From NCBI GenBank assembly GCA_024276745.1, contig JAJRWN010000058.1, forward strand, positions 1-33,791: 33,791 nt of DNA. Direction: 5' to 3'. Every line of letters begins with the position of its first letter. The first letter of the stretch is position 1. Both the position numbers and the translations under genes were made by a program. Positions 17,701 to 25,173 of the stretch are shown here, piece by piece. Under the pieces are notes generated by a model. The model saw only the letters and a list, made by a program, of their open reading frames with translations. It had not been told where the DNA came from and searched no databases. The stretch is from Bacteroidota bacterium. Its GTDB lineage: Bacteria > Bacteroidota > Bacteroidia > Chitinophagales > S012-47.

Positions 17701-19265
17701 CCTTTACTTCCATGCGACCGGGACAAGACAGCCTTTCTTTCAAAGCCTCCAAAGGGAGCTATAACCTGAACGATTATACTTTGATTGCCGAAGGTGTTCC
17801 CGGTATCGATGTAGCAGATGCCCGTATTATTCCAGGCAATAAAATTGTACTCATTGGTGCCGATGCCAAATTCGAACCGGTCGATTCGGCACTGATTATT
17901 ATCGACACCTTGCATCAGTACCACAAATTCACAAATGCAAGGGTTAATATTCTCGGAAAATATAATTATAAAGCCAGTGGCGATTATCCTTATGTCAATC
18001 GATCAGGGGAAATTCAAAAATTAACCTTTTCAAATATTGAAGTTGTTCAATTTCATGATTCGGCAAAAACAAGTGCTTCAACAACTGTACTCGAAGCAGA
18101 TAGTTTCCGGATTGACCCTGAAATGCTTTTTCAAGGAGATGTAAAACTAAAACCGGCCGAAAAGAATTTATTTTTTAAAGGAATCAGCCGTTTTGATTTG
18201 CCCGATAGTGCTACCATCAACACCGATTGGTTTTGGATTAATCAGGAAATAGATGCCAAATCGGTTACACTCTTTCCGGCAAAATGGCTAAACCTGCATC
18301 GGGATTCCTTATATGCCGGTATTATCTACAGAAGCGATACAACTTTACTTTATACCAATATACTTGCTCCAAAATATTATAGAAAAGATGCTGCCGTATT
18401 TCATGTTAACGGTGCAGTACGTTTTGATGCCGATGAAGAAAAATATGAAGTACTCGATTCGCTATTGGCAAGCGGTGAAACCGATATTGGTAATAAAATT
18501 TCTTACGATAAAAACGATGAAGGAATCTATGCCGAAGGGAAAACCGATTTGGGTACCGATTTGGGAATGATAGACCATCGTTTTGCGGTAAAAATTTCAA
18601 AAGCACCGGAAGATACCACGTATAAAATGAAAGCTAATCTGGCTTTTGGTTTCAAACTCAGCAAAAATATTTGGCAAATTATGACCGATGATTGGCAAAC
18701 ATTAGCCTTTGATGCACCGGATATTGATTATACAGATGACGCTTTTCAAGAAGATTTCATTCAGTTATTAAACCATGATAAAGAAGCTGAACAATTCAAA
18801 AACACAGCCATGATGACGGGAATTCCCACATTGCCGACCGATTTACCCGCAAGCCTTATTTTAAGTAATGTGAATATGGTATGGAATAATTATTTTAACA
18901 GCTGGATATCGGTAGGTAAGATTGGACTATCTCATGTAAATGGTACAGTAATTGGAAAAGTGCTTAACGGATATGTAGAAATAGGCCGTAGAACAGCAGG
19001 TGACTTTTTTAATGTTTACCTCGAAACCGACTTGCATGATTGGTATTTCATAACCTACCAGGCCAATATGCTACAAGTATTATCTTCAAATCCACAGTTT
19101 AATGATGAAGTAATGGATACGAAACCAAAAGACAGAAGAACCCTGGGGAAAAATGATGATTTTATTGTTTATGCCATATCCAATCCCGGAAAAGCTGAAC
19201 TGTTTGTAAACCGGATGAAATATATTGAAGAAGCAAGAAAAAATAAAAATGATAAGAACAATTAA
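14790..19265 (+). CDS. Very large exported protein of unknown function (1491 aa)
   Basis: The start at 14790 (MKHIYMLVLLLC) gives a clean signal peptide ending near GFSQSS; an earlier in-frame ATG lies inside prmA. After a helical N-terminus (about 30-160) the chain is almost wholly beta-rich, with repeated strand-turn units such as GNYTIDTRKSEFTADSV and SFKASKGSYNLNDYTLIAEG. These vaguely recall OstA/LptD-like periplasmic repeats, but I cannot assign a family. Residues about 465-520 stand out: helix-helix-hairpin (LSVDQIKRTLYNLVEDGFIY, then YDEEKQLVTV) resembling a winged helix. The end is charged and has no type IX sorting domain or membrane anchor that I can see. The M48 gene starts directly after its stop. 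A periplasmic or outer-membrane location is inferred. Confidence 0.8.
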   Translation: MKHIYMLVLLLCSYYNGFSQSSDTLVKVSDLDWINTLSDRLKSSHNDLSKATAETLLTNYTASLFTDEQMQQMHKIYDEILRLKMRVYPETENYFRAINSAISAMVPPETIQQFNKTLLAVLIPLKPGNLSAYKRFIEFAISYFESNAISNTNSKQWVTEGKWPDFVFESGQAFVRFTNTNLITQTKHDTATIFNTKGIYYPVKQEWHGSQGTINWGNCGLDPNNVYCELGNYTIDTRKSEFTADSVLMHYKPMLKEVLEGKLLQRVMANETHGDPKYPDFTSYRKSIEINNLIDRVNYTGGFRLRGPNIIGTGNKVQKASLTFLDKNGQVQALAKAERFKINPNVRASSSKTEISLYFDNDSIYHPGIKMRFDIPEKTITLTTGNQGISKARFFDSYHKLEMDVERLEWKLDEQKITMSMLGGGGQKMAYFESSDLFDIDLFNKYQSVLTYNPLVVMKNYCNDHQTREIDALTLAQSFKKTLSVDQIKRTLYNLVEDGFIYYDEEKQLVTVKDKVFKYVAAAYQQEDYDVIKLGSIGTSKNAILDLVSKDLTIDGVDHFNLSNKNFVQVVPDSGSVVLEEGRNMNFSGTVFAGRVDFSGVTDRLNYDDYTITIDELAKMQLNVPTDKLDEFGQPVLQPIKTVFEDLQGIIYIDDPDNKAGKGKTGQYPMFENLVPSFIYYDKNCSYQNVYTRDSFYFRVDPFILDSLETFDIFSQAFAGQFHSGFFPEFRENLDVEPDLSLGFTHLTPDEGYPAYHGIGTYQGKLTMNFSGLHGTGKFSYLSSEFEADDFRIFPDSVNAVSKQFKVNEKLLNEIPFPSIVSDTVLLHWQPNDGFLNAKSIHSPFRFFDGMGTLKGSVHLRPQGATGHGVFDWPDAKIVADKFSFGMKSLMADTSNLTIKSVTEDKIAFNLPNVRSNIDLDKQIGVFTSNEEQVPTLLPYNQYQTTMNSFVWDIEKRIIHFNPPENKIYATFTSMRPGQDSLSFKASKGSYNLNDYTLIAEGVPGIDVADARIIPGNKIVLIGADAKFEPVDSALIIIDTLHQYHKFTNARVNILGKYNYKASGDYPYVNRSGEIQKLTFSNIEVVQFHDSAKTSASTTVLEADSFRIDPEMLFQGDVKLKPAEKNLFFKGISRFDLPDSATINTDWFWINQEIDAKSVTLFPAKWLNLHRDSLYAGIIYRSDTTLLYTNILAPKYYRKDAAVFHVNGAVRFDADEEKYEVLDSLLASGETDIGNKISYDKNDEGIYAEGKTDLGTDLGMIDHRFAVKISKAPEDTTYKMKANLAFGFKLSKNIWQIMTDDWQTLAFDAPDIDYTDDAFQEDFIQLLNHDKEAEQFKNTAMMTGIPTLPTDLPASLILSNVNMVWNNYFNSWISVGKIGLSHVNGTVIGKVLNGYVEIGRRTAGDFFNVYLETDLHDWYFITYQANMLQVLSSNPQFNDEVMDTKPKDRRTLGKNDDFIVYAISNPGKAELFVNRMKYIEEARKNKNDKNN

Positions 19266-19266
19266 A

Positions 19267-20076
19267 ATGATAAGAATGAAACGGACATTCACAGCATTTG
19301 TAGTAATAGCTCTCATAGTACAATCTTGCCAAAGAGTACCGGTAAGCAATCGCAGACAATTACATTTACTGCCCGAAAGCACTATGCTGAGTATGAGCCT
19401 GGATAATTACGGTAAGTTTATTAAAGAACATCAGGTAATTAGTCATACTGCAAATGCAAAAATGGTTCAGCGTGCCGGTGAAAAGATTGCCGTTGCAACC
19501 GAATCCTTACTTCGTGAATTAGGCTACCAGGATAGAATACCTGAATTTCAGTGGGAATTTAATCTGGTTGAAGATACATCGCAAAATGCCTGGTGTATGC
19601 CCGGTGGGAAAGTAGTTGTTTATACAGGCCTCTTGCCGGTAACACAAAACGAAACGGCACTGGCCGTAGTCATGGGTCACGAAATTGCACATGCCGTAGC
19701 CCGCCATGGTAATGAAAGAATGAGCCAAACACTGGCTTTGTATGCCGGTGGTATGGCACTTGATGTAGCCTTAAGCCAAAAACCAGAACAAACCCGGAAT
19801 TTATTCCTCGCAGCTTACGGATTAGGCGCTTCTGTGGGGGTAATGCTTCCTTTCAGCCGGAAACACGAATCAGAAGCCGACAGAATCGGTTTAATCTTTA
19901 TGGCCAAAGCCGGCTATAATCCGCGCGAAGCAATCAATTTCTGGCAAAGAATGGAAGCTTTATCAGGAGGAAGTCCCCCTGAATTTTTAAGTACACATCC
20001 TAGTCATCAAACGCGTATCCGGGATATTAAAGAGAAGTATTTACCGGAAGCTTTGAAATATTATCAAGGTGAATAG
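19267..20076 (+). CDS. M48 family metallopeptidase, probable lipoprotein
   Basis: A 269-residue zinc protease of the M48 (Oma1/HtpX/LoiP) type. The active site is HEIAH at 138-142 (VVMGHEIAHAVARHGNERM), with the third zinc ligand in HESEADRIGL near residue 200. The C-terminal STHPSHQTRIRDIKEKYLPE is the usual end of this subfamily. The N-terminus FVVIALIVQSC resembles a lipoprotein signal with Cys21, so it is probably anchored in the envelope and faces the periplasm. Starts at 19267 (1 nt after the upstream stop) and 19276 are both possible. E. coli relatives of this form (LoiP, BepA, YcaL) act in outer-membrane protein quality control; such a role here is inferred. Confidence 0.92.
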   Translation: MIRMKRTFTAFVVIALIVQSCQRVPVSNRRQLHLLPESTMLSMSLDNYGKFIKEHQVISHTANAKMVQRAGEKIAVATESLLRELGYQDRIPEFQWEFNLVEDTSQNAWCMPGGKVVVYTGLLPVTQNETALAVVMGHEIAHAVARHGNERMSQTLALYAGGMALDVALSQKPEQTRNLFLAAYGLGASVGVMLPFSRKHESEADRIGLIFMAKAGYNPREAINFWQRMEALSGGSPPEFLSTHPSHQTRIRDIKEKYLPEALKYYQGE

Positions 20077-20091
20077 CCTCAATCCGGAAAA

Positions 20092-20751
20092 ATGAAAAAG
20101 CTTAATACATTTCAGCTTCTATTTAGCTATCTGTTCCCGTTTACTTTACAATCCGCAAAAGCATTCGATGGTACTAAGCTTAATCTTAACTTAAAGAATG
20201 GTCATCTTAGTCTGCAAGCTCCTCATGCAGTATATTCTGACCAGGCAAATTATACATCTTTTCGTAAAGCTTTTGGTGCTATAAATGTGAAAGCATTGAA
20301 GCCGGCTTCTATTTTAATCCTGGGGTTTGGTTTAGGAAGTATAGCCGATATGCTACACCAGCTGTTAAACTATTCTCCTCGTATTACCGGAGTAGAATAT
20401 GATGCTCAGATTATCAAATGGGCAAAGCAATTTAGCAAGCTGGAGCATATTGATTTACAGCAAGCCGATGTATTGGAATATATTCAACAATGCAAAAGCC
20501 ATTACCAACTTGTCTGCATGGATATATATGTAGATCAGGTGGTTCCGGAAAAGTGTTGGACCATTAGTGTCCTTAAACAAATGAAAAAACTTATTGCGCC
20601 TAACGGAACCTTATTATACAGCACACTTGAAATGAGAACAAACCAAGCCTTGAGAGCAGCTTTCGAAGCAAATTTCAAAACTGTATTTACTCATTATCAT
20701 GTGATAGATACGGTAGGTAATCTTGTCTATTGCTGGAAAAACAAGGATTAA
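20092..20751 (+). CDS. Spermidine synthase-like SAM-binding protein
   Basis: A 219-residue Rossmann-fold protein. The nucleotide-binding loop is ILILGFGLGSIADML, followed by the acidic strand end GVEYDAQI and the DVLEYI and VCMDIYVDQVVP segments typical of spermidine synthase-like methyltransferases. The proton-accepting Asp region of true spermidine synthases (DSTDP-like) is replaced by DIYVDQ, so polyamine synthesis is doubtful and the substrate is unknown. It lies 15 nt after the M48 gene, likely the last gene of that operon, and overlaps the convergent E1 gene by 4 nt at the stops. Confidence 0.75.
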   Translation: MKKLNTFQLLFSYLFPFTLQSAKAFDGTKLNLNLKNGHLSLQAPHAVYSDQANYTSFRKAFGAINVKALKPASILILGFGLGSIADMLHQLLNYSPRITGVEYDAQIIKWAKQFSKLEHIDLQQADVLEYIQQCKSHYQLVCMDIYVDQVVPEKCWTISVLKQMKKLIAPNGTLLYSTLEMRTNQALRAAFEANFKTVFTHYHVIDTVGNLVYCWKNKD

Positions 20752-23171
20752 TAAAGCTCCGGAAAGGTTGATGGGTCAGATTCATGCATTAAACCGTAAA
20801 CAGCTTCAAAAATATCTTCAGCATTAGGTTTTGAGAAGTAATCACCATCAGAAGCATAAGCAGCCCGGTGTTCTTTTGCCGTAATTGTAATAGGTTGAGC
20901 ATCTAAAAATTGATATCCTCCCTGCAACTCCAATACTTGCTGCATCATAAATGCAGTAGCACCGCCAGGCACATCTTCATCGATAAAAGCAATTCTATTG
21001 GTTTTATTGAGCGATTCCAAAATAATGTGATAACGATCGAAAGGGTTCAATGTCTGAATATCAATAAGTTCACAGGAGATGTCCATTTCTTCCAATTGTT
21101 TAATGGCATCCTGCACAATACGCAAGGTAGAGCCATAAGTAACCAGACTAACATCTGTTCCTTCCTGTAAAATTTCAGGAACGCCCAAAGGCACTGAAAA
21201 CTCACCCAAATTTGAAGGTAACTTTTCTTTCAGGCGATATCCGTTTAAACATTCAATCAGTATGGCCGGTTCATCGCTTTGCAACATGGTATTATAGAGT
21301 CCTGCTGCTTGCGTCATATTTCTTGGAACCAGTAACCGAACACCTTTCGTTGCATTCAGAATCATGGCCATTGGTGAACCGGTGTGCCAGATGCCTTCAA
21401 GCCGGTGCCCTCGTGTACGGATAATTGCCGGTGCTTTCTGCCGTCCTTTAGTGCGGTATTGCAAAGTAGCCAAATCATCGGCAATAGTTTGAAATCCGTA
21501 GAGCAAATAATCAAGATATTGAATTTCGGCAATAGGCCTTAATCCACGCATAGCCATGCCGATACCTTGCCCTATAATGGTAGCTTCCCGGATACCGGTA
21601 TCAAAAACTCTTGCTTCTCCATATTTTTCCTGCATACCGGCAAATGCTTGATTGACATCACCGATTTTACCTACATCTTCACCAAAAGCAAATATTCGAT
21701 TATCATGTTCAAGGATATAATCAAAATAATGATTCAGGATTTGAAATCCATTTATCAAAGGTGCATCATCATCGTATTCTGCAGCAACTGCAGGTATATT
21801 TAATGCCGATTGCTCTGATTCGGAATACAAAAAAGTATTGTATCTCTCCGAACCTTTATTCAAGGCGTTTTCTACCCAAAGCAGGAGTTTTGTTCTTAGT
21901 GGAGTTTTTTCGCCCAAGGTTAATCTCAAGGCTTTTTTTGCCGCTTGCATAATATCCCTTCTTAAAGGATCGAGCATGGCCAATAAGTCTTTTTGAATTT
22001 GAAGTAAATAATCTTTTTGTGGGCTGTCCCCGGCCAGTTCAGTCAATAATGAAGCCAGTATTTTACGTTCTTCCAAAATCGGTTTGTAATATCTGTCCCA
22101 GGCTAATCTTTTAGCGGCTTTCGTATCGTTTAAAGCATTTTTTTCAATGGTATCCAATTCATCAGCAGTTGCAATAGCCGATTTGATAATCCATTGTCTG
22201 GTTTTTAGAATCGGATCATAATCTTTTTCCCATTGAAGTCTTTCTTTGGATTTATAACGTTCATGCGAACCGGAAGTGGAATGGCCCAATGGTTGGGTTA
22301 CATCTTCGATATGAAACAAAGCCGGTTTATGTGTTTTCCTGACTTTATCAATTCCTTTTTGATAAGCCTCGATAAGAGCCGGATAATCCCAACCTTTAAT
22401 TACATAAATATCCATACCATCATGATCATCATCAGTGGCAAAACCGGATAAAGCTTTTGAAATACTATTGCGTGCAGTTTGATATTTTTTGGGTACCGAT
22501 ATACCATAACCATCGTCCCAAACCGTAAAAGCTACCGGTATTTGCATAACAGCCGCAGCATTGACCGATTCCCAGAATATACCTTCTGAAGTACTGGCAT
22601 CACCAATATTACAGAAAACGACTTCATTGCCATGATTTGAGAATAAATGGCTATCTATTATATCCGGATTTTCACGGTATTTTTTGGATGCCAGCCCCAA
22701 ACCTATGGCACGCGCCATCTGGCTTGCAGTAGGTGCCGAATCGGCAGCCGAATTTTTACGCTTTGTTACATCCAGCCAGGCTCCGTTTTGATCAATAGTA
22801 GGAGTAGCCAAATGCGAATTCATCTGCCGGCCTCCGGAAAATGGATCATGGTTTAAATCAGTATCGGCATATAGTTCTGAGAACAATTGATCAACAGTAG
22901 CCATACCGCTGGCTAATGCAAATGTTTGTCCCCGATAATAGCCTGATCTGAAATCACCATTTTTAAATGCCTTACTCATAGCAATTTGAGCAATCTCTTT
23001 GCCGGCACCGAATATGCCAAACTTAGCTTTACCGGTCAAAACCTCCTTACGCCCGATTACACTGGCATTTCTACTCAAATTAGCAAGGTAATAATCGTTC
23101 AGCACTTCTTTTTTAAAATCCTCAAAAGAAATCTTATCCGTTTTGTTTTCCTTACTTACCTGATCTGCCAT
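20748..23171 (-). CDS. 2-oxoacid dehydrogenase E1, fused alpha and beta subunits
   Basis: An 807-residue fusion of the two E1 subunits that are separate in most bacteria. The alpha half carries the thiamine diphosphate motif GDASTSEGIFWESVN (Gly190-Asp191 to Asn204) and SGGRQMNSHL. The beta half starts near residue 460 (FAFGEDVGKIGDVNQAF) and includes REATIIGQGIGMAMRG and LIDIQTLNPFD. The family is typical of Bacteroidota and is usually annotated as branched-chain 2-oxoisovalerate dehydrogenase. It decarboxylates branched-chain 2-oxoacids with E2 and E3, which are not in this window. Pyruvate as substrate cannot be excluded. The end overlaps the convergent gene by 4 nt. Confidence 0.92.
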   Translation of the reverse strand: MADQVSKENKTDKISFEDFKKEVLNDYYLANLSRNASVIGRKEVLTGKAKFGIFGAGKEIAQIAMSKAFKNGDFRSGYYRGQTFALASGMATVDQLFSELYADTDLNHDPFSGGRQMNSHLATPTIDQNGAWLDVTKRKNSAADSAPTASQMARAIGLGLASKKYRENPDIIDSHLFSNHGNEVVFCNIGDASTSEGIFWESVNAAAVMQIPVAFTVWDDGYGISVPKKYQTARNSISKALSGFATDDDHDGMDIYVIKGWDYPALIEAYQKGIDKVRKTHKPALFHIEDVTQPLGHSTSGSHERYKSKERLQWEKDYDPILKTRQWIIKSAIATADELDTIEKNALNDTKAAKRLAWDRYYKPILEERKILASLLTELAGDSPQKDYLLQIQKDLLAMLDPLRRDIMQAAKKALRLTLGEKTPLRTKLLLWVENALNKGSERYNTFLYSESEQSALNIPAVAAEYDDDAPLINGFQILNHYFDYILEHDNRIFAFGEDVGKIGDVNQAFAGMQEKYGEARVFDTGIREATIIGQGIGMAMRGLRPIAEIQYLDYLLYGFQTIADDLATLQYRTKGRQKAPAIIRTRGHRLEGIWHTGSPMAMILNATKGVRLLVPRNMTQAAGLYNTMLQSDEPAILIECLNGYRLKEKLPSNLGEFSVPLGVPEILQEGTDVSLVTYGSTLRIVQDAIKQLEEMDISCELIDIQTLNPFDRYHIILESLNKTNRIAFIDEDVPGGATAFMMQQVLELQGGYQFLDAQPITITAKEHRAAYASDGDYFSKPNAEDIFEAVYGLMHESDPSTFPELY

Positions 23172-23197
23172 AACAATATCTGTTTTTATACCGGTCT

Positions 23198-23205
23198 CAA
23201 AGTTA
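23198..23205 (-). promoter_or_regulatory. -7 promoter box of the E1 gene
   Basis: On the minus strand the sequence reads TAACTTTG, fitting TAxxTTTG, 26 nt before the ATG at 23171. No TTTG is seen at the expected upstream distance, so only half of the promoter is supported. Confidence 0.35.
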
Positions 23206-23364
23206 ATGAATCATCAGCTATGAAATAGTGATCTATGCTTCCTTTGAAGAATAAAATCATGAATAATAATGCATAAGGTAAAAAAAATACAATATTGTTT
23301 TGGCACAAACATTGTTAAAAAGTGTGAAGCTTGAAGAATATTAGTAATTCTGTTTAAAACTTAC

Positions 23365-23372
23365 TACTTTTG
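23365..23372 (+). promoter_or_regulatory. -7 promoter box of the DUF1573 gene
   Basis: TACTTTTG fits TAxxTTTG and lies 47 nt before the ATG at 23420. A -33 box at normal spacing is not apparent. The leader is A-rich just before the start codon, as is common in this phylum. Confidence 0.4.
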
Positions 23373-23419
23373 GACTTCGGCAAGTTGAATTTTTTTTTAA
23401 ACAACAAAACACAAACACG

Positions 23420-23881
23420 ATGAAGCGAATTATGACATTTTTTGTTGCCCTGAGTGTTATGAGCACCATCTCTTTTGCCCAAACAACAAATGACGACAAC
23501 ACAACACCACTGGCCAGTGGTGCAAAAATTACTTTTGAAAAAACCACACATGATTTTGGTAAAGTGCCAAAAGGAAAACCGGTTTCTTATCAATTTGTAT
23601 TTACCAACACAGGAACAGAACCTTTAACCGTTCAAAATGTGCAAAAAGTATGTGGATGTACAGTAACCAACTGGAGCAAAAATCCGGTACTACCCGGTCA
23701 AACCGGTACCGTTACCGCGCAATACAATGCAGCTCGTGTAGGTAGATTTAAAAAGCCGATTACCGTTATTTCCAATGCGGTAAACTCACCCAACAAATTA
23801 TATTTTGAAGGGGAGGTAATAGAAACACCGGCAGATACTGGAGTTCCTACCAACGATAATTCGATTACAAAACCGAATTAA
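23420..23881 (+). CDS. Exported DUF1573 domain protein
   Basis: A 153-residue protein with a signal peptide (MKRIMTFFVALSVMSTISFA, cleaved before QTT) and a single DUF1573 domain. The domain is a small immunoglobulin-like fold, seen here as ITFEKTTHDFGKVPKGKPVS, FVFTNTGTEPLTV, VQKVCGCTV and GRFKKPITVISN. The conserved CGC of the family is present (Cys-Gly-Cys). The last 15 residues are a low-complexity tail rich in Thr, Asn and Pro. Function is unknown; such proteins are abundant in Bacteroidota envelopes. It is a single-gene unit between a promoter box and a strong terminator. Confidence 0.9.
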   Translation: MKRIMTFFVALSVMSTISFAQTTNDDNTTPLASGAKITFEKTTHDFGKVPKGKPVSYQFVFTNTGTEPLTVQNVQKVCGCTVTNWSKNPVLPGQTGTVTAQYNAARVGRFKKPITVISNAVNSPNKLYFEGEVIETPADTGVPTNDNSITKPN

Positions 23882-23902
23882 CCCAAGCTGAACAATAAAA
23901 TA

Positions 23903-23932
23903 AGCTCGCAATGATGATTGCGGGCTTTTTTT
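23903..23932 (+). terminator. Intrinsic terminator after the DUF1573 gene
   Basis: Stem AGCTCGCAAT (23903-23912) with ATTGCGGGCT (23917-23926), one G-T pair, tetraloop GATG, then seven T. Confidence 0.9.
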
Positions 23933-23957
23933 ATGCCCTTATCAAAAGATCCTTTTA

Positions 23958-23965
23958 TACTTTTG
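23958..23965 (+). promoter_or_regulatory. -7 promoter box of the aminotransferase
   Basis: TACTTTTG followed by C matches the -7 consensus, but it ends only 4 nt before the ATG at 23970. With normal spacing, transcription would begin at or next to the start codon, giving a leaderless mRNA. A clear -33 element is lacking. Confidence 0.4.
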
Positions 23966-23969
23966 CAGC

Positions 23970-25172
23970 ATGCCAAAAATTTCAGAAAAAGGACGATTAA
24001 TGCCGGCATCACCAATACGCAAATTGGTACCTTTTGCCGATGCTGCCAAAAAAAATGGAAAACATATTTATCATTTGAATATCGGACAACCCGATATCCT
24101 TACCCCTGACATTGCCCTGCGCGCAGTGAAAAACATAAACAGAAATGTGATAGAATATAGCCCTTCTGCCGGCTTTGAATCATACCGAATTAAACTACTT
24201 AATTATTATAAAAAGGCAGGTATTGATTTAACACTTGAAAATATTTTGGTCACTACAGGTGGTTCAGAAGCCATTCTCTTTGGTATGTTTTCTTGTCTCG
24301 ATCCCGGTGATGAAGTGATTATTCCCGAACCATTTTACGCCAATTACAATGGATTTGCCATTGCGGGTTCGGTAGTGGTGAAACCCGTTACGAGTAAAAT
24401 AGAAAATGCATTTGCCCTGCCTCCAATCAGTGATTTTGAACAATTGATTGGACCCAAAACCCGGGCAATCATGATTTGCAACCCTAATAATCCGACCGGT
24501 TATTTGTATTCTGAAGCAGAATTGGAACAACTCCGAATGCTGGTGTTAAAACACGATTTATTTCTATTTGCCGATGAAGTTTATCGCGAGTTTGTTTATG
24601 ACAGACATCAGCATCACAGTGTATTAAATTTGAAAGGTCTTGAACAGCATGTGGTATTAATGGATTCGGTATCAAAAAGATATTCGGCTTGTGGATTGCG
24701 TATTGGTGCATTAATCAGCAGAAATGCCGAAGTGATGCAAACAGCCATGAAATTTGCCCAGGCCCGTTTAAGTCCGCCAACATTAGGGCAAATTGCTGCC
24801 GAGGCTGCACTTGATGTAGATGATACTTATTTCCGGGGAGTACATCAGGAATACGACAGTAGAAGAAATCTGCTTGTAGAACGCTTGCAAGCAATGGATT
24901 ATGTGCTATGCCCCAAACCAAGAGGTGCTTTTTACTGTATTGCCAGACTGCCTGTTGATAATAGCGACCGCTTTTGCCAATGGCTGCTTGAAGATTTTAA
25001 TTATAAGGGCTCCAGCGTGATGCTGGCTCCGGCTACCGGTTTTTATGCCAGCCCCGATGCAGGACAAGATGAAGTTCGAATTGCTTATGTACTCAAAAAG
25101 AACGATCTCAATGCAGCTATGGATTGCCTTGAAGAAGCCTTACAAGTATATCCGGGCAGAACGCTGAACTAA
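23970..25172 (+). CDS. Pyridoxal-phosphate aminotransferase, class I/II (aspartate aminotransferase-like)
   Basis: A 400-residue fold-type I aminotransferase. The PLP lysine is Lys236 in MDSVSKRYSACGLRIG. Other signatures are NIGQPD near residue 37, TTGGSEAILFGMF, CNPNNPTGYLYSEAEL (Asn contacting the cofactor) and ADEVYREFVYD (Asp on the pyridine nitrogen). The C-terminal VRIAYVL holds the conserved Arg that binds the substrate carboxylate. Exact amino-donor specificity cannot be read from sequence. An alternative start at 24000 (MPASPIRK) is possible, but the longer N-terminus MPKISEKG looks family-like. It ends 1 nt before the stop of the convergent gene. Confidence 0.92.
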   Translation: MPKISEKGRLMPASPIRKLVPFADAAKKNGKHIYHLNIGQPDILTPDIALRAVKNINRNVIEYSPSAGFESYRIKLLNYYKKAGIDLTLENILVTTGGSEAILFGMFSCLDPGDEVIIPEPFYANYNGFAIAGSVVVKPVTSKIENAFALPPISDFEQLIGPKTRAIMICNPNNPTGYLYSEAELEQLRMLVLKHDLFLFADEVYREFVYDRHQHHSVLNLKGLEQHVVLMDSVSKRYSACGLRIGALISRNAEVMQTAMKFAQARLSPPTLGQIAAEAALDVDDTYFRGVHQEYDSRRNLLVERLQAMDYVLCPKPRGAFYCIARLPVDNSDRFCQWLLEDFNYKGSSVMLAPATGFYASPDAGQDEVRIAYVLKKNDLNAAMDCLEEALQVYPGRTLN

Positions 25173-25173
25173 A

